Source of the DNA: Eutreptiella sp. 'Long Island Sound 2002'
Lineage: Eukaryota; Euglenozoa; Euglenophyceae; Eutreptiales; Eutreptiaceae
Reading direction: 5' to 3'
Length of the DNA: 64,000 nucleotides
Assembly: GCA_964036045.1 (NCBI GenBank)
Contig: OZ038389.1
Coordinates: forward strand, 65,080,453-65,144,452
Shown: positions 62,301-64,000 of the stretch, in pieces
Position numbering within the stretch: the first letter of the stretch is position 1
Layout: every line of letters starts with the position of its first letter
Made by a program: the position numbers and the translations under genes
The notes under the pieces: model-generated
The model's database searches: none
What the model saw: the letters and a program-made list of their open reading frames with translations, nothing else
Told to the model about the DNA's origin: nothing

Positions 62301-63398
62301 TGCACCCACAAGTCACTTCCGTTGTGCCCACCGAGCCTTTACGGCAGCTGGCAATGCTCAATGGACAGTGGAAGATTTGTCGGGCCAGTGTTTTCCGGAG
62401 TGCGCGTGCAGTGCACCTGCGCCAAAAGTTTTCGCACGGAGGGAGGTCCTGAAATTGGCCCTCGGGGCCGGTCAGGCGGGCCGAGATGCGGCACCGCGCA
62501 TGTGCAGGATTGGCCCTGGGGGTCTTCCCGCGCACTGTGCAGTGTGCGCATACAAATCGTGCTCACCAGACACACACCGGATACGCACACCACCAACCCT
62601 CGGCCTCCGAGGGCGGTTCATCGCTGGGGTGCTGGCGGGCTGGCGTTGTATTGTGTGCGCAAACGTGTTCTTAGAGATGCGCAGTGTGTGTGCGGTGTGC
62701 GTGAGAGCCCGCGTTGGACCGGTCCTCAGGACAATGTACACAACAGTTTGAAACACCAACACCCGTGCGTTCAGCAGCGGTGTCCGATGGCGCTGAACAG
62801 AGGCAGTCGTGGAGTGTCGTGGAGTGAGGTATTGTAGGGGGCCCCTTGAGCGCAGTGCGCCTTCGGTGCGGTTGCAGTGCAACTATTTGCCGGTCGCTTG
62901 GTCTCTCTTGCCAAATGCTGAGTTGGTGGCTTGAAAAGCCCCACGCCCCCTATACTCAGGGATACCAAGTACACTCTTCCACCGTCTTGCCAGTGGCCTG
63001 CAGGACTGACTCCCAGTGTTTGACCAACGTGCGGTGTCCCCATGGACCCCTGAGTTGCGGTAGTGTCCTGGCAGTTCCGGTGTGCTCTCATTGATTAGCA
63101 TACCTCCTCTTGACGCGATATGCACCGCTGCTCATTCAGGACACCCATTGATAAGCGACCTGAGTTTGCCTAGTGCTCCGTTTGCACAGCAATGTGCTCG
63201 TTTGAGACGCCCTGCCCTCTCATGCAGACGCCATCTCTTCTCGGGACAAAGCTGCGGCTGGGCACCCTCTTTGACGAGCAGAGCCACTACTATGCGTATG
63301 CGGGCAGTCTGACGACCCCCGGCTGCCACCAAGTCGTGACATGGATCGTGATGGAGACACCCCGCGTGATCACACTGGAGACTCTGAACAAGTTTAAG
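4874..63398 (+). CDS. Multidomain alpha-carbonic anhydrase gene (six tandem domains seen, 3' end outside window)
   Basis: Interconverts CO2 and bicarbonate; the N-terminal signal peptide implies secretion or an extracytoplasmic compartment. The model joins 29 exons (5,382 nt, 1,794 codons, no internal stop): 4874-5122, 5993-6154, 7753-7947, 9921-10091, 14279-14462, then four more five-exon cassettes and a sixth lacking its last exon. All 28 introns are GT-AG and the phases repeat 0,0,0,0,1, so every cassette joins the next in frame. By motif homology with human CA II, each unit has the His64, His94, His96, Glu106, His119 and Thr199 equivalents and the extracellular-type Cys pair (SPIDIC and LTTPxC). 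Units end at about residues 320, 621, 932, 1242 and 1547. Duplicated (two-domain) alpha-CAs are known, for example in Dunaliella; six or more in one chain is an unusual architecture. No start codon with a signal peptide and no conserved stop separates the units. That it is one transcript is inferred, not shown. Confidence 0.9.
5993..6154 (+). CDS. Unit 1 exon B: zinc-binding HFHWG exon
   Basis: 54 codons, preceded by CACAG and followed by GTAGCA. QVHFHWG gives the two zinc His (codons 36 and 38, His94/His96 equivalents) and GSEH gives the Glu106 equivalent (codon 50). It aligns with the unit 2 exon B at 36 of 54 positions by eye. The following 1,598-bp intron (6155-7752) has G-runs near 6740-6790 and two loosely repeated stretches around 7150-7230 and 7340-7420 (both contain CTGGCAAAACCTTTCAA), but no recognisable gene. 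Confidence 0.9.
7753..7947 (+). CDS. Unit 1 exon C: third zinc ligand exon
   Basis: 65 codons between CTCAG and AAG|GTGTGG. The start [11 protein letters not shown] supplies the third zinc His (codon 9, His119 equivalent); the body [12 protein letters not shown] matches the alpha-CA core strand. This is the longest copy of exon C (others have 63-64 codons). The following 1,973-bp intron (7948-9920) contains C-runs near 7995 and 9376 and a G-run near 8225, with nothing recognisable as a gene. Confidence 0.9.
9921..10091 (+). CDS. Unit 1 exon D: SLTTPTC active-site exon
   Basis: 57 codons, acceptor CCAG, donor [20 protein letters not shown] carries the Thr199/Thr200 equivalents (codons 29-30) and the disulfide Cys (codon 33), followed by VTWVVLEVP as in alpha-CAs. 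The 4,187-bp intron that follows (10092-14278) contains an AT-richer foreign-looking island described separately. Confidence 0.9.
10802..10890 (+). repeat. Cluster of four AAAGTAAGACC motifs (left)
   Basis: AAAGTAAGACC begins at 10802, 10821, 10838 and 10878, each followed by a C-run. The same motif recurs at 11314-11397, bracketing about 420 bp. Confidence 0.8.
10964..11267 (-). CDS. Candidate 3' exons of an antisense nested gene
   Basis: On the minus strand an ATG at 11267 opens an acidic segment ([20 protein letters not shown]). A GTAGAG donor near 11207 and a GAGTAGCAG acceptor near 11090 would join it in frame to a segment beginning [13 protein letters not shown]. That segment ends [12 protein letters not shown] and a stop at 10964. 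The end contains QxxITxWF, a match to the PCNA-binding PIP-box pattern. Unspliced, the two pieces are in different frames and the second has a TAG. No family recognised; the gene model is inference. Confidence 0.3.
11314..11397 (+). repeat. Cluster of AAAGTAAGACC motifs (right) with hairpin
   Basis: Direct copies begin at 11314, 11332 and 11372. The last is followed by an inverted copy: GAAAGTAAGAC (11371-11381) and GTCTTACTTTC (11387-11397) form an 11-bp perfect stem with a 5-nt loop. Confidence 0.8.
12292..12860 (-). CDS. Candidate antisense gene with coiled-coil protein
   Basis: ATG at 12860 opens a 141-codon frame. Its middle (residues about 45-110) is a charged heptad-rich helix, likely a coiled coil. 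Two spliced readings are possible. A single GT-AG intron at 12444-12377 (68 nt) gives 166 residues ending at a stop at 12292. Alternatively an extra 62-nt intron beginning GTAATT joins three in-frame pieces. It lies inside the 4.2-kb intron before exon E of unit 1 in an AT-richer island. Further coding-like minus-strand pieces follow near 12235-12140 ([14 protein letters not shown]) and 11585-11505 ([18 protein letters not shown]). It may be a transposon gene. No family recognised. Confidence 0.35.
13215..13500 (+). CDS. Coding-like segment in AT-rich island, function unknown
   Basis: A + strand frame reads coherently through [18 protein letters not shown] and a basic stretch ([15 protein letters not shown]). 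A TGCAG acceptor at 13295 fits an exon start just before it. It diverges from the antisense coiled-coil candidate at 12860 and ends in a C-run near 13499. Probably part of the same inserted element. Confidence 0.25.
14279..14462 (+). CDS. Unit 1 exon E: C-terminal part of CA domain 1
   Basis: 61 codons plus one base, so it ends in phase 1 and splices to exon A of unit 2. [13 protein letters not shown] and a VYSSS strand correspond to the C-terminal strand of alpha-CAs; two Cys follow (spacing one residue shorter than in the other units). Reading past the donor reaches a stop within about 35 codons. The next intron (14463-21019, 6,557 bp) is the largest and carries transposon copy 1 plus a C-run-rich tail with no recognisable gene. 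Confidence 0.85.
14950..15320 (+). repeat. Tandem repeat of about 88 bp inside transposon copy 1
   Basis: Four units, each with GGGGTTATGTAGCC-type cores (14993, 15080, 15170, and a diverged fourth near 15250) followed by AATCTGCCCACTTG. The same unit occurs about twice in copy 2 (48610-48760). Confidence 0.75.
15325..15515 (+). repeat. Tandem repeat of roughly 45-50 bp
   Basis: About four imperfect units of the type CTTTTGCGTGGCCCCTCGAG followed by TTGGGG and TGATGGACTCCC. It directly follows the 88-bp repeat and is absent from transposon copy 2. Confidence 0.65.
16123..16621 (+). CDS. Transposon copy 1, coding-like segments of unknown function
   Basis: Two protein-like + strand frames: one beginning [19 protein letters not shown] and ending at 16374, and one from 16409 to 16621 ([20 protein letters not shown]). 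They are separated by a short T-rich gap that starts GTAAGC, like an intron, but I could not find an acceptor that keeps the second frame. Absent from copy 2. No family recognised. Confidence 0.3.
16876..17532 (-). CDS. Transposon copy 1, 218-codon antisense ORF of unknown function
   Basis: The longest protein-like frame in the copy-1-specific insert. It is rich in basic residues and ends in a Lys/Ser-rich tail ([13 protein letters not shown]). It faces the + strand segments, so at most one strand pair may be real. No recognisable domain. Confidence 0.3.
   Translation of the reverse strand: MRFVARVDGEQRGVWQSEVFSPHGSTCCDHGWEGKVQGDWLAACVREKVEEAYFKPQQTPSHVAWDLCDAGVCQQFSRRRLRRLVSALTTNVKRKIFDSGSHMKISPLVDVSTVASWNKTLRKIEKGKSLQWKDFVAFMPIHPVNAELCTCPPYGMYAISLLWHIVKIPRFKVPTQYSWELIALRPFKLGRAERLVAARAEPQKHSSSKKTHKKGVKQ
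17783..18240 (+). pseudogene. Truncated counterpart of the protease gene in transposon copy 1
   Basis: Matches 48967-49390 of copy 2 (SEEEDIAI, the [17 protein letters not shown] frame, [14 protein letters not shown]). The sequence then jumps to a segment equivalent to about 49850 in copy 2, so roughly 460 bp including the WSCG motif are deleted. Confidence 0.5.
21020..21225 (+). CDS. Unit 2 exon A
   Basis: Starts in phase 1 after GTCAG; the junction codon with unit 1 becomes Ala. [14 protein letters not shown] and KNNGHTVQ are present, so the shuttle His and SPxDxC Cys are kept. Donor CAG|GTGTGT, phase 0. The following 430-bp intron (21226-21655) contains a copy of the dispersed CCGxCGGTTG repeat. 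Confidence 0.9.
21325..21500. repeat. Dispersed CCGxCGGTTG repeat, copy in unit 2 A-B intron
   Basis: Dense in CCAACCGCCG, CGTCGGCA and CTGTCGGTGACTGG-type words on both strands; shares these with copies at about 26700, 32630, 46840, 51290 and 55480. Confidence 0.5.
21656..21817 (+). CDS. Unit 2 exon B
   Basis: 54 codons after [14 protein letters not shown] and DEGSEHYLK hold both zinc His and the Glu106 equivalent. Donor AAG|GTATTT. The 833-bp intron after it (21818-22650) shows no recognisable gene. Confidence 0.92.
22651..22842 (+). CDS. Unit 2 exon C
   Basis: 64 codons, acceptor ATAG (one of three introns here ending TAG). [12 protein letters not shown] has the third zinc His; [12 protein letters not shown] follows. 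Donor AAG|GTATGC. The 2,241-bp intron downstream (22843-25083) carries small GTATTAGAA-type elements, a tRNA-like stretch, an 80-codon coding-like remnant and a long perfect hairpin. Confidence 0.9.
23221..23330 (+). mobile_element. Small GTATTAGAA-ended element (copy 1)
   Basis: Starts GTATTAGAACGGCAGTACAC, then GGAGGAGGGGGGGTACCTCC, C-rich body, and ends TTCTAATG. Same layout as the best copy at 31664-31740. Confidence 0.55.
23831..23900 (+). repeat. tRNA-derived SINE head (tRNA-Cys-like)
   Basis: TAGGTGAGTGGTAGAACA fits an A box, CACTGCAGGTC resembles a tRNA-Cys (GCA) anticodon loop, and GTTGATTCAAACCCC fits a B box at tRNA spacing. The anticodon stem has mismatches, so it is not a functional tRNA. 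Confidence 0.45.
23995..24084 (+). mobile_element. Small GTATTAGAA-ended element (copy 2, 5' end lost)
   Basis: CCCTAGGAGGAGGGG, C-rich body, and the terminal TTCTAATAC at 24076-24084. The left terminal repeat is missing. Confidence 0.45.
24656..24717 (+). other. Near-perfect 29-bp-stem hairpin in an intron
   Basis: Left arm 24656-24684 (starts TGTGGCAACAGCC), loop TGAA, right arm 24689-24717. Only one of 29 positions mismatches. It is 366 bp before exon D of unit 2. It could be a fold-back element or a small-RNA precursor; the sequence alone does not decide. Confidence 0.75.
25084..25254 (+). CDS. Unit 2 exon D
   Basis: 57 codons after [18 protein letters not shown], then [10 protein letters not shown] with the Thr199 equivalent and disulfide Cys, then VTWVVMETP and a TLDKFK end. 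Donor AAG|GTACTG. The 631-bp intron (25255-25885) is mostly an imperfect 20-bp-scale minisatellite in its first half. Confidence 0.93.
25310..25575 (+). repeat. Minisatellite of CTCCAACCCTCAGTA-type units
   Basis: More than ten imperfect copies of CCAACCCTCAG(T/C)A(A/C) followed by a CCTCT spacer, just after the exon D donor of unit 2. Confidence 0.75.
25886..26057 (+). CDS. Unit 2 exon E
   Basis: 57 codons plus one base. [17 protein letters not shown] and a VYSSS strand, then an ACTTVTEP Cys pair. Phase-1 donor GCGCAA|GTGTGT. The 1,055-bp intron (26058-27112) has a minus-strand tRNA-like stretch, a G-run and a CCGGCGGTT palindromic repeat. Confidence 0.88.
26371..26440 (-). repeat. tRNA-like stretch on the minus strand
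   Basis: Reverse complement carries GGCGGTTCAAATCCCACC (B box). The stretch before it loosely resembles the 23831-23900 copy. Confidence 0.3.
26700..26775. repeat. Dispersed CCGxCGGTTG repeat, unit 2-3 junction intron
   Basis: ACCGGCGGTCAACCGCCAACCGCCGG forms an interrupted palindrome. It is followed by a segment around 26845-26905 that resembles 48355-48415 (GGATGTATTAC, GTGCAGTGCCT). Confidence 0.5.
27113..27348 (+). CDS. Unit 3 exon A
   Basis: Begins in phase 1 after AACAG with an extended linker (about 17 residues before HWSYDRC). GSPIDVCG and LNNGHTVQ are intact. Donor CAG|GTCCGC. The 424-bp intron (27349-27772) has degenerate ggcaccccatca-type repeats. Confidence 0.91.
27773..27934 (+). 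CDS. Unit 3 exon B
   Basis: 54 codons after [15 protein letters not shown] and DEGSEHYML retain both zinc His and the Glu106 equivalent; NSST in the middle is a potential N-glycosylation site. Donor CTG|GTGTGC. The 1,722-bp intron (27935-29656) includes a dispersed-repeat copy and a GTATTAGAA-type element. Confidence 0.91.
28270..28440 (+). repeat. Dispersed repeat family 3, copy in unit 3 B-C intron
   Basis: Words such as GAACGCCATGGGGGCAGTGG, GAGCAGTGGGACAGA and AGCAGGTCGCACAATAGACA recur at about 33290-33500, 43372-43460, 52080-52175 and 62160-62280. Confidence 0.5.
29068..29172 (+). mobile_element. Small GTATTAGAA-ended element (copy 3)
   Basis: GTATTAGAACGGCCGTACAC at the left end, a GGGGGGGTACC core, CT-rich body; the right end is diverged. 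A related partial copy follows at about 29262-29350. Confidence 0.5.
29657..29845 (+). CDS. Unit 3 exon C
   Basis: 63 codons after [18 protein letters not shown] gives the third zinc His; [12 protein letters not shown] follows. Donor CAG|GTGTGC instead of the usual AAG. The 1,375-bp intron (29846-31220) opens with a tRNA-like SINE head. Confidence 0.9.
29908..29982 (+). repeat. tRNA-derived SINE head
   Basis: CGTGGCTCAGCTGTCATAGCAC (29915-29936, A box) and GAGTTCGAGTCCC (29960-29972, B box) at tRNA-like spacing. The T stem has one mismatch and the acceptor stem does not pair. Confidence 0.4.
31221..31391 (+). CDS. Unit 3 exon D
   Basis: 57 codons after [29 protein letters not shown] and VTWVVM are intact; the next residues are QRTR rather than the usual ETP. 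Donor AAG|GTGCCG. The 1,575-bp intron (31392-32966) holds the best-preserved GTATTAGAA element and a CCGGCGG-repeat copy. Confidence 0.92.
31664..31740 (+). mobile_element. Small GTATTAGAA-ended element (copy 4, intact ends)
   Basis: 77 bp. Perfect 9-bp terminal inverted repeats GTATTAGAA and TTCTAATAC, and a central GGGGGGTACCCCCC palindrome. MITE-like, and too short to code for anything. Confidence 0.65.
32625..32815. repeat. Dispersed CCGxCGGTTG repeat, unit 3 D-E intron
   Basis: CCGGCGAACCACCGGCGTTG, CCGCCGACCACC and GTAACCGCCAATAACTG words. Confidence 0.45.
32967..33141 (+). CDS. Unit 3 exon E
   Basis: 58 codons plus one base after [22 protein letters not shown] matches the alpha-CA C-terminal strand, then a Cys pair ends FSCTG. 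Phase-1 donor CAG|GTCTGA. The 2,592-bp intron (33142-35733) holds a dispersed-repeat copy and several unrecognised open frames. Confidence 0.88.
33290..33500 (+). repeat. Dispersed repeat family 3, copy in unit 3-4 junction intron
   Basis: GGACGCCAGAGGGGCAGTAG, GAGCAGTAGGACA and CAGGTCACACAACAGACAAC align with the other copies in the same order. Confidence 0.5.
33838..33874 (+). repeat. CTCTCC microsatellite
   Basis: Pure pyrimidine run built from CTCCCT and CTCT units. Confidence 0.85.
35734..35966 (+). CDS. Unit 4 exon A
   Basis: Starts in phase 1 after TGCAG. A His/Asp-rich linker ([10 protein letters not shown]) precedes [15 protein letters not shown] and FNNGHTVQ follow. Upstream of the acceptor an in-frame ATG at 35661 and another at 35685 open into this exon, so an internal start is possible. 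Donor CAG|GTGATG. The 1,949-bp intron (35967-37915) contains a 99-bp satellite and a GC-rich CGGCCGG stretch. Confidence 0.9.
36620..37085 (+). repeat. 99-bp satellite, about five units
   Basis: GGCGGTCTATAGC begins at 36657, 36756, 36855, 36954 and 37055 (spacing 99, 99, 99, 101). Each unit contains GGCGGTGCACACA, GAGTCA and TTATTTAAGGGGCC. Because 99 is a multiple of three, frames stay open on both strands. Confidence 0.9.
37401..37600 (+). repeat. Degenerate GCTGT pentanucleotide tract
   Basis: GCTGTGCTGTGCTGTG runs interspersed with GTGGTGTG variants; purest near 37555-37595. Confidence 0.8.
37916..38077 (+). CDS. Unit 4 exon B
   Basis: 54 codons after CTCCAG; begins Ala-Thr-Val instead of the usual Val-Asn. 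[10 protein letters not shown] and DEGSEHYIQ are intact. Donor CAG|GTATCT. The 3,793-bp intron (38078-41870) is almost entirely tandem repeat: an ACACC tract, a 30/120-bp higher-order repeat and three AC tracts. Confidence 0.92.
38341..38586 (+). repeat. ACACC pentanucleotide microsatellite (about 49 units)
   Basis: Near-perfect ACACC repetition, interrupted once by four ACGCC variants near 38416-38435. Confidence 0.97.
38820..39350 (+). repeat. 30-bp repeat organised in a 120-bp higher-order unit
   Basis: GCC(A/G)(C/T)CGTGGCGC-type words recur every 30 bp. ACCATCGTGGTGC/ACCACCGTGGTGC variants recur exactly at 38881, 39001, 39121 and 39241 (120 bp). Both periods are multiples of three, which explains 250-280 codon frames open on both strands. 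Confidence 0.92.
40571..40623 (+). repeat. AC dinucleotide microsatellite
   Basis: AC repetition with one ACGC interruption. Confidence 0.97.
41164..41238 (+). repeat. AC dinucleotide microsatellite
   Basis: About 37 uninterrupted AC units. Confidence 0.98.
41268..41323 (+). repeat. AC dinucleotide microsatellite
   Basis: About 28 AC units, 29 bp after the previous tract. Confidence 0.98.
41871..42059 (+). CDS. Unit 4 exon C
   Basis: 63 codons after [21 protein letters not shown] with the third zinc His, then [14 protein letters not shown]. Donor AAG|GTACGC. The 1,880-bp intron (42060-43939) includes a dispersed-repeat copy near 43380 and no recognisable gene. Confidence 0.92.
43940..44110 (+). 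CDS. Unit 4 exon D
   Basis: 57 codons after [37 protein letters not shown] and TLDKFK are all present. Donor AAG|GTACTT. The 1,208-bp intron (44111-45318) opens with a degenerate CATCNCC tract. Confidence 0.93.
44222..44460 (+). repeat. Degenerate CATCNCC low-complexity tract
   Basis: Repeated CCATCTCCATCCCC-like words on a six-base rhythm over about 240 bp; no stable unit. Confidence 0.7.
45319..45493 (+). CDS. Unit 4 exon E
   Basis: 58 codons plus one base after [27 protein letters not shown], and the Cys pair [12 protein letters not shown]. Phase-1 donor CAG|GTGTTG. The 466-bp intron (45494-45959) has no gene or repeat I recognise. Confidence 0.9.
45960..46174 (+). CDS. Unit 5 exon A
   Basis: Phase-1 start after [20 protein letters not shown] and LNNGHTIQ are intact. 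Donor CAG|GTTTGG. The 391-bp intron (46175-46565) is the shortest of the gene and looks unique. Confidence 0.92.
46566..46727 (+). CDS. Unit 5 exon B
   Basis: 54 codons after [15 protein letters not shown] and DEGSEHYIQ keep both zinc His and the Glu106 equivalent. Donor CAG|GTCCCC. The 879-bp intron (46728-47606) contains a CCGxCGGTTG repeat copy and several C-runs. Confidence 0.93.
46838..46970. repeat. Dispersed CCGxCGGTTG repeat, unit 5 B-C intron
   Basis: CCACCAACGGTTGGCAGTC, CGACTGCCGTCGGTTAAG and neighbouring words match the family. Confidence 0.45.
47607..47798 (+). CDS. Unit 5 exon C
   Basis: 64 codons after [20 protein letters not shown] and [14 protein letters not shown]. Donor AAG|GTACAC. 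The 3,061-bp intron (47799-50859) carries transposon copy 2. Confidence 0.92.
48762..49170 (+). repeat. 204-bp internal duplication in transposon copy 2
   Basis: GCTGAGGAGGACTCCCCGCC begins at 48762 and again at 48966, with the following AGAGTAGCTGAGCC and GTAGCCGAGCCG blocks repeated. Confidence 0.75.
49035..49780 (+). pseudogene. C48/Ulp1-like cysteine protease remnant in transposon copy 2
   Basis: Protein-like frames run in succession: an acidic N-terminal part with [17 protein letters not shown], a stop at about 49256, then [10 protein letters not shown], then [10 protein letters not shown] at about 49529-49561. The Q-x-D-G-x-S-C-G pattern resembles the oxyanion Gln and catalytic Cys of C48 (Ulp1/SENP) proteases. 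After it the frame shifts to continue as [20 protein letters not shown]. The stop and frameshift mark it as broken. Assignment rests on one motif. Confidence 0.4.
50017..50229 (+). pseudogene. 3' coding-like block shared by both transposon copies
   Basis: A 70-codon frame with [20 protein letters not shown] and DTCARN, matched at 18470-18690 in copy 1, where the frame is shifted. Conservation of the protein-like sequence in both copies suggests an ancestral transposon gene. No family recognised. Confidence 0.4.
50860..51030 (+). CDS. Unit 5 exon D
   Basis: 57 codons after [21 protein letters not shown] replaces the usual STIFDGTG, then [10 protein letters not shown] and VTWIVMETP. Donor AAG|GTGCCC. 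The 1,958-bp intron (51031-52988) has a CCGxCGGTTG repeat and a dispersed-repeat copy. Confidence 0.91.
51288..51405. repeat. Dispersed CCGxCGGTTG repeat, unit 5 D-E intron
   Basis: CAACCGCCAGCAGTTG and CAACTGCTGGCGGTTG are inverted copies of one another about 5 bp apart. Confidence 0.55.
52080..52175 (+). repeat. Dispersed repeat family 3, 3' part, unit 5 D-E intron
   Basis: CAGCAGGTCACACAACAGACA and ACTGGTGTCTG match the 3' half of the copy at 33290-33500. Confidence 0.45.
52989..53163 (+). CDS. Unit 5 exon E
   Basis: 58 codons plus one base after [30 protein letters not shown] and the Cys pair [12 protein letters not shown]. Phase-1 donor CAG|GTTTGG. The 1,882-bp intron (53164-55045) ends in a CCCT tract that serves as a very long polypyrimidine stretch. 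Confidence 0.9.
54932..54975 (+). repeat. CCCT tetranucleotide tract
   Basis: Eleven CCCT units, followed by a CT-rich stretch leading to the exon A acceptor of unit 6 at 55045. Confidence 0.97.
55046..55263 (+). CDS. Unit 6 exon A
   Basis: Phase-1 start after [20 protein letters not shown] and LNNGHTIQ are intact. Donor CAG|GTCTGC. The 2,014-bp intron (55264-57277) has AC/GTCT tracts, C/T-rich CCCATTT repeats and a CCGxCGGTTG copy. Confidence 0.92.
56549..56591 (+). repeat. GTCT tract followed by AC tract
   Basis: About six GTCT units, then about nine AC units. Confidence 0.93.
56880..56965 (+). repeat. CCCCATTTCC minisatellite
   Basis: Several CCCCCCATTTCC units. Upstream G-rich AAAATGGGG/AAAATGGGTA stretches (56640-56830) are roughly complementary, so the region could fold back on itself. 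Confidence 0.7.
57040..57062 (+). repeat. AC dinucleotide microsatellite
   Basis: Eleven AC units, followed by more AC-rich patches up to 57240. Confidence 0.95.
57278..57436 (+). CDS. Unit 6 exon B
   Basis: 53 codons, one fewer than the other exon B copies (a residue is missing in the loop before QWVLEQ). VHFHWGRTG and NEGSEHYVQ keep the catalytic residues. Donor CAG|GTCCGC. The 4,167-bp intron (57437-61603) has an unrecognised middle and ends in a TTGTG tract. Confidence 0.91.
61460..61567 (+). repeat. TTGTG pentanucleotide microsatellite (about 21 units)
   Basis: Uninterrupted TTGTG repetition ending 36 bp before exon C of unit 6, where a polypyrimidine tract would be expected. Confidence 0.98.
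61604..61795 (+). CDS. Unit 6 exon C
   Basis: 64 codons after CACAG, only 37 bp downstream of the TTGTG tract. [13 protein letters not shown] supplies the third zinc His; [12 protein letters not shown] follows. Donor AAG|GTACGT. The 1,432-bp intron (61796-63227) carries half of a GTATTAGA-type element and a dispersed-repeat copy. Confidence 0.92.
61891..61915 (+). mobile_element. Small GTATTAGA-type element (left end only)
   Basis: GTATTAGACCGGCTGTACAC matches the left end of the family; the rest is absent. Confidence 0.4.
62160..62285 (+). repeat. Dispersed repeat family 3, unit 6 C-D intron
   Basis: GAGCAGAGGGACCACTG, and GGACAGACAACAAAGACA followed by ATTTCCTCCTGA; the latter part also matches 31550-31580. 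Confidence 0.4.
63228..63398 (+). CDS. Unit 6 exon D (last exon in window)
   Basis: 57 codons after [31 protein letters not shown] (His-Gln where others have Asn-Glu) and VTWIVMETP. Donor AAG|GTGCCG, phase 0. Exon E of this unit must lie beyond 64000; the remaining 602 bp read as intron with no gene. Confidence 0.9.
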
Positions 63399-64000
63399 GT
63401 GCCGGGCGACTCGCTGGATCGGTCATTGGGCTGTCTGAGGGCTCTGTTTAGCAGAGGGAATTTGATTTGATGTGCGGTGTCGAGCCAGGGCACTGATTGG
63501 GTGTGCGGTGTGTGTGTGGAAGAGGGGGCAGGGGGATGCGTGCGATCTGTATTTTCTCGGATTTGGCCGGTGTTCCGCATATTTTGGCACATTTTTCGGC
63601 TGCAGCTGTTCAATGAGCCAAAAATATATAGCAGTGTGGGTGTTGGTTCCACAATGAACATTCAAACGTGTGTCGGGCCCCCAAAGTAGCCCCGGAAGAA
63701 AAGCCCCCAAAAGGCGGGATTTTCAATCTGGCCTGAGGCTGCACTCCGCCTCTGTCGCTGGAGACGGCGCCCGGGAGTTGTTCTTTGGTTTGCTTTCTTA
63801 TTCTCTCTCGAATTGATTTGTTTGGCGGCAGAAAGCAACATTCATTGATCGTAATGTGCAAGTGTTGTTGAGCGGTTTGCAGAGGGATGGCGTAGCCGAT
63901 GGCGGAAGGCTGTCGCTATGGGGGGCGTTCAGACTCAGATCCTGACACCAACCCCCCCCAGCCCCCACCCCCTGGTCCAAAGTGTTGAGGAGGTGTGGAC

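Noticed and set aside
21020-63398. Six separate single-domain carbonic anhydrase genes in tandem
   Set aside because: Only the first unit has a start codon with signal peptide. All five unit junctions are phase-compatible GT-AG splices, and no conserved stop ends exon E.
1-64000. Dinoflagellate origin
   Set aside because: All 28 introns are GT-AG, whereas dinoflagellates commonly also use GC or GA donors; not decisive, so no species is named.

Overview
This is nuclear DNA from a eukaryote, most likely a unicellular alga or similar protist. Coding sequence is split by GT-AG introns averaging about 1.9 kb. The introns are full of microsatellites, long C and G homopolymer runs, and mobile-element debris. 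Nothing in the sequence fixes the species. The regular GT-AG sites argue against a typical dinoflagellate, and the style resembles large repeat-rich green-lineage or other algal genomes, but that is only an impression.

One gene dominates the window. It starts at an ATG at 4874, encodes a signal peptide, and runs on the + strand past the last exon seen here (63228-63398). It is built from a five-exon cassette (A-B-C-D-E) repeated six times; exon E of the sixth unit lies beyond the window. Each cassette encodes one complete alpha-type carbonic anhydrase domain. Exon A carries the Cys-rich start, the SPIDIC-type motif and the NNGH proton-shuttle His. Exon B carries HFHWG (two zinc His) and GSEH. 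Exon C carries the third zinc His. Exon D carries SLTTPxC (gatekeeper Thr and disulfide Cys). Exon E carries the NFRPLQP-type strand and a Cys pair. The 29 exons total 5,382 nt, a 1,794-residue open frame over 58.5 kb, and intron phases repeat as 0,0,0,0,1. All catalytic residues are intact in all six domains, so this reads as a secreted carbonic anhydrase polyprotein for CO2/bicarbonate interconversion.

Upstream (1-4873) I recognise no gene. The proximal region has a canonical TATA box (4668-4675), a 19-bp tandem repeat (4701-4738) and a perfect 13-bp hairpin (4800-4829) just before the start codon. A larger inverted repeat lies at 3972-4050.

The introns hold: (i) two copies of one DNA transposon (about 14728-19035, internally rearranged; and 48431-50711, with terminal inverted repeats and a broken C48/Ulp1-like protease); (ii) an AT-richer island at 10.8-13.5 kb with coding-like, apparently spliced antisense segments and an unusual cluster of AAAGTAAGACCCC motifs; (iii) at least three dispersed short-repeat families, including a small element with GTATTAGAA ends; (iv) tRNA-like SINE heads; (v) satellites with 99-bp and 120-bp periods and long pentanucleotide and AC tracts; (vi) a 29-bp-stem hairpin at 24656-24717.
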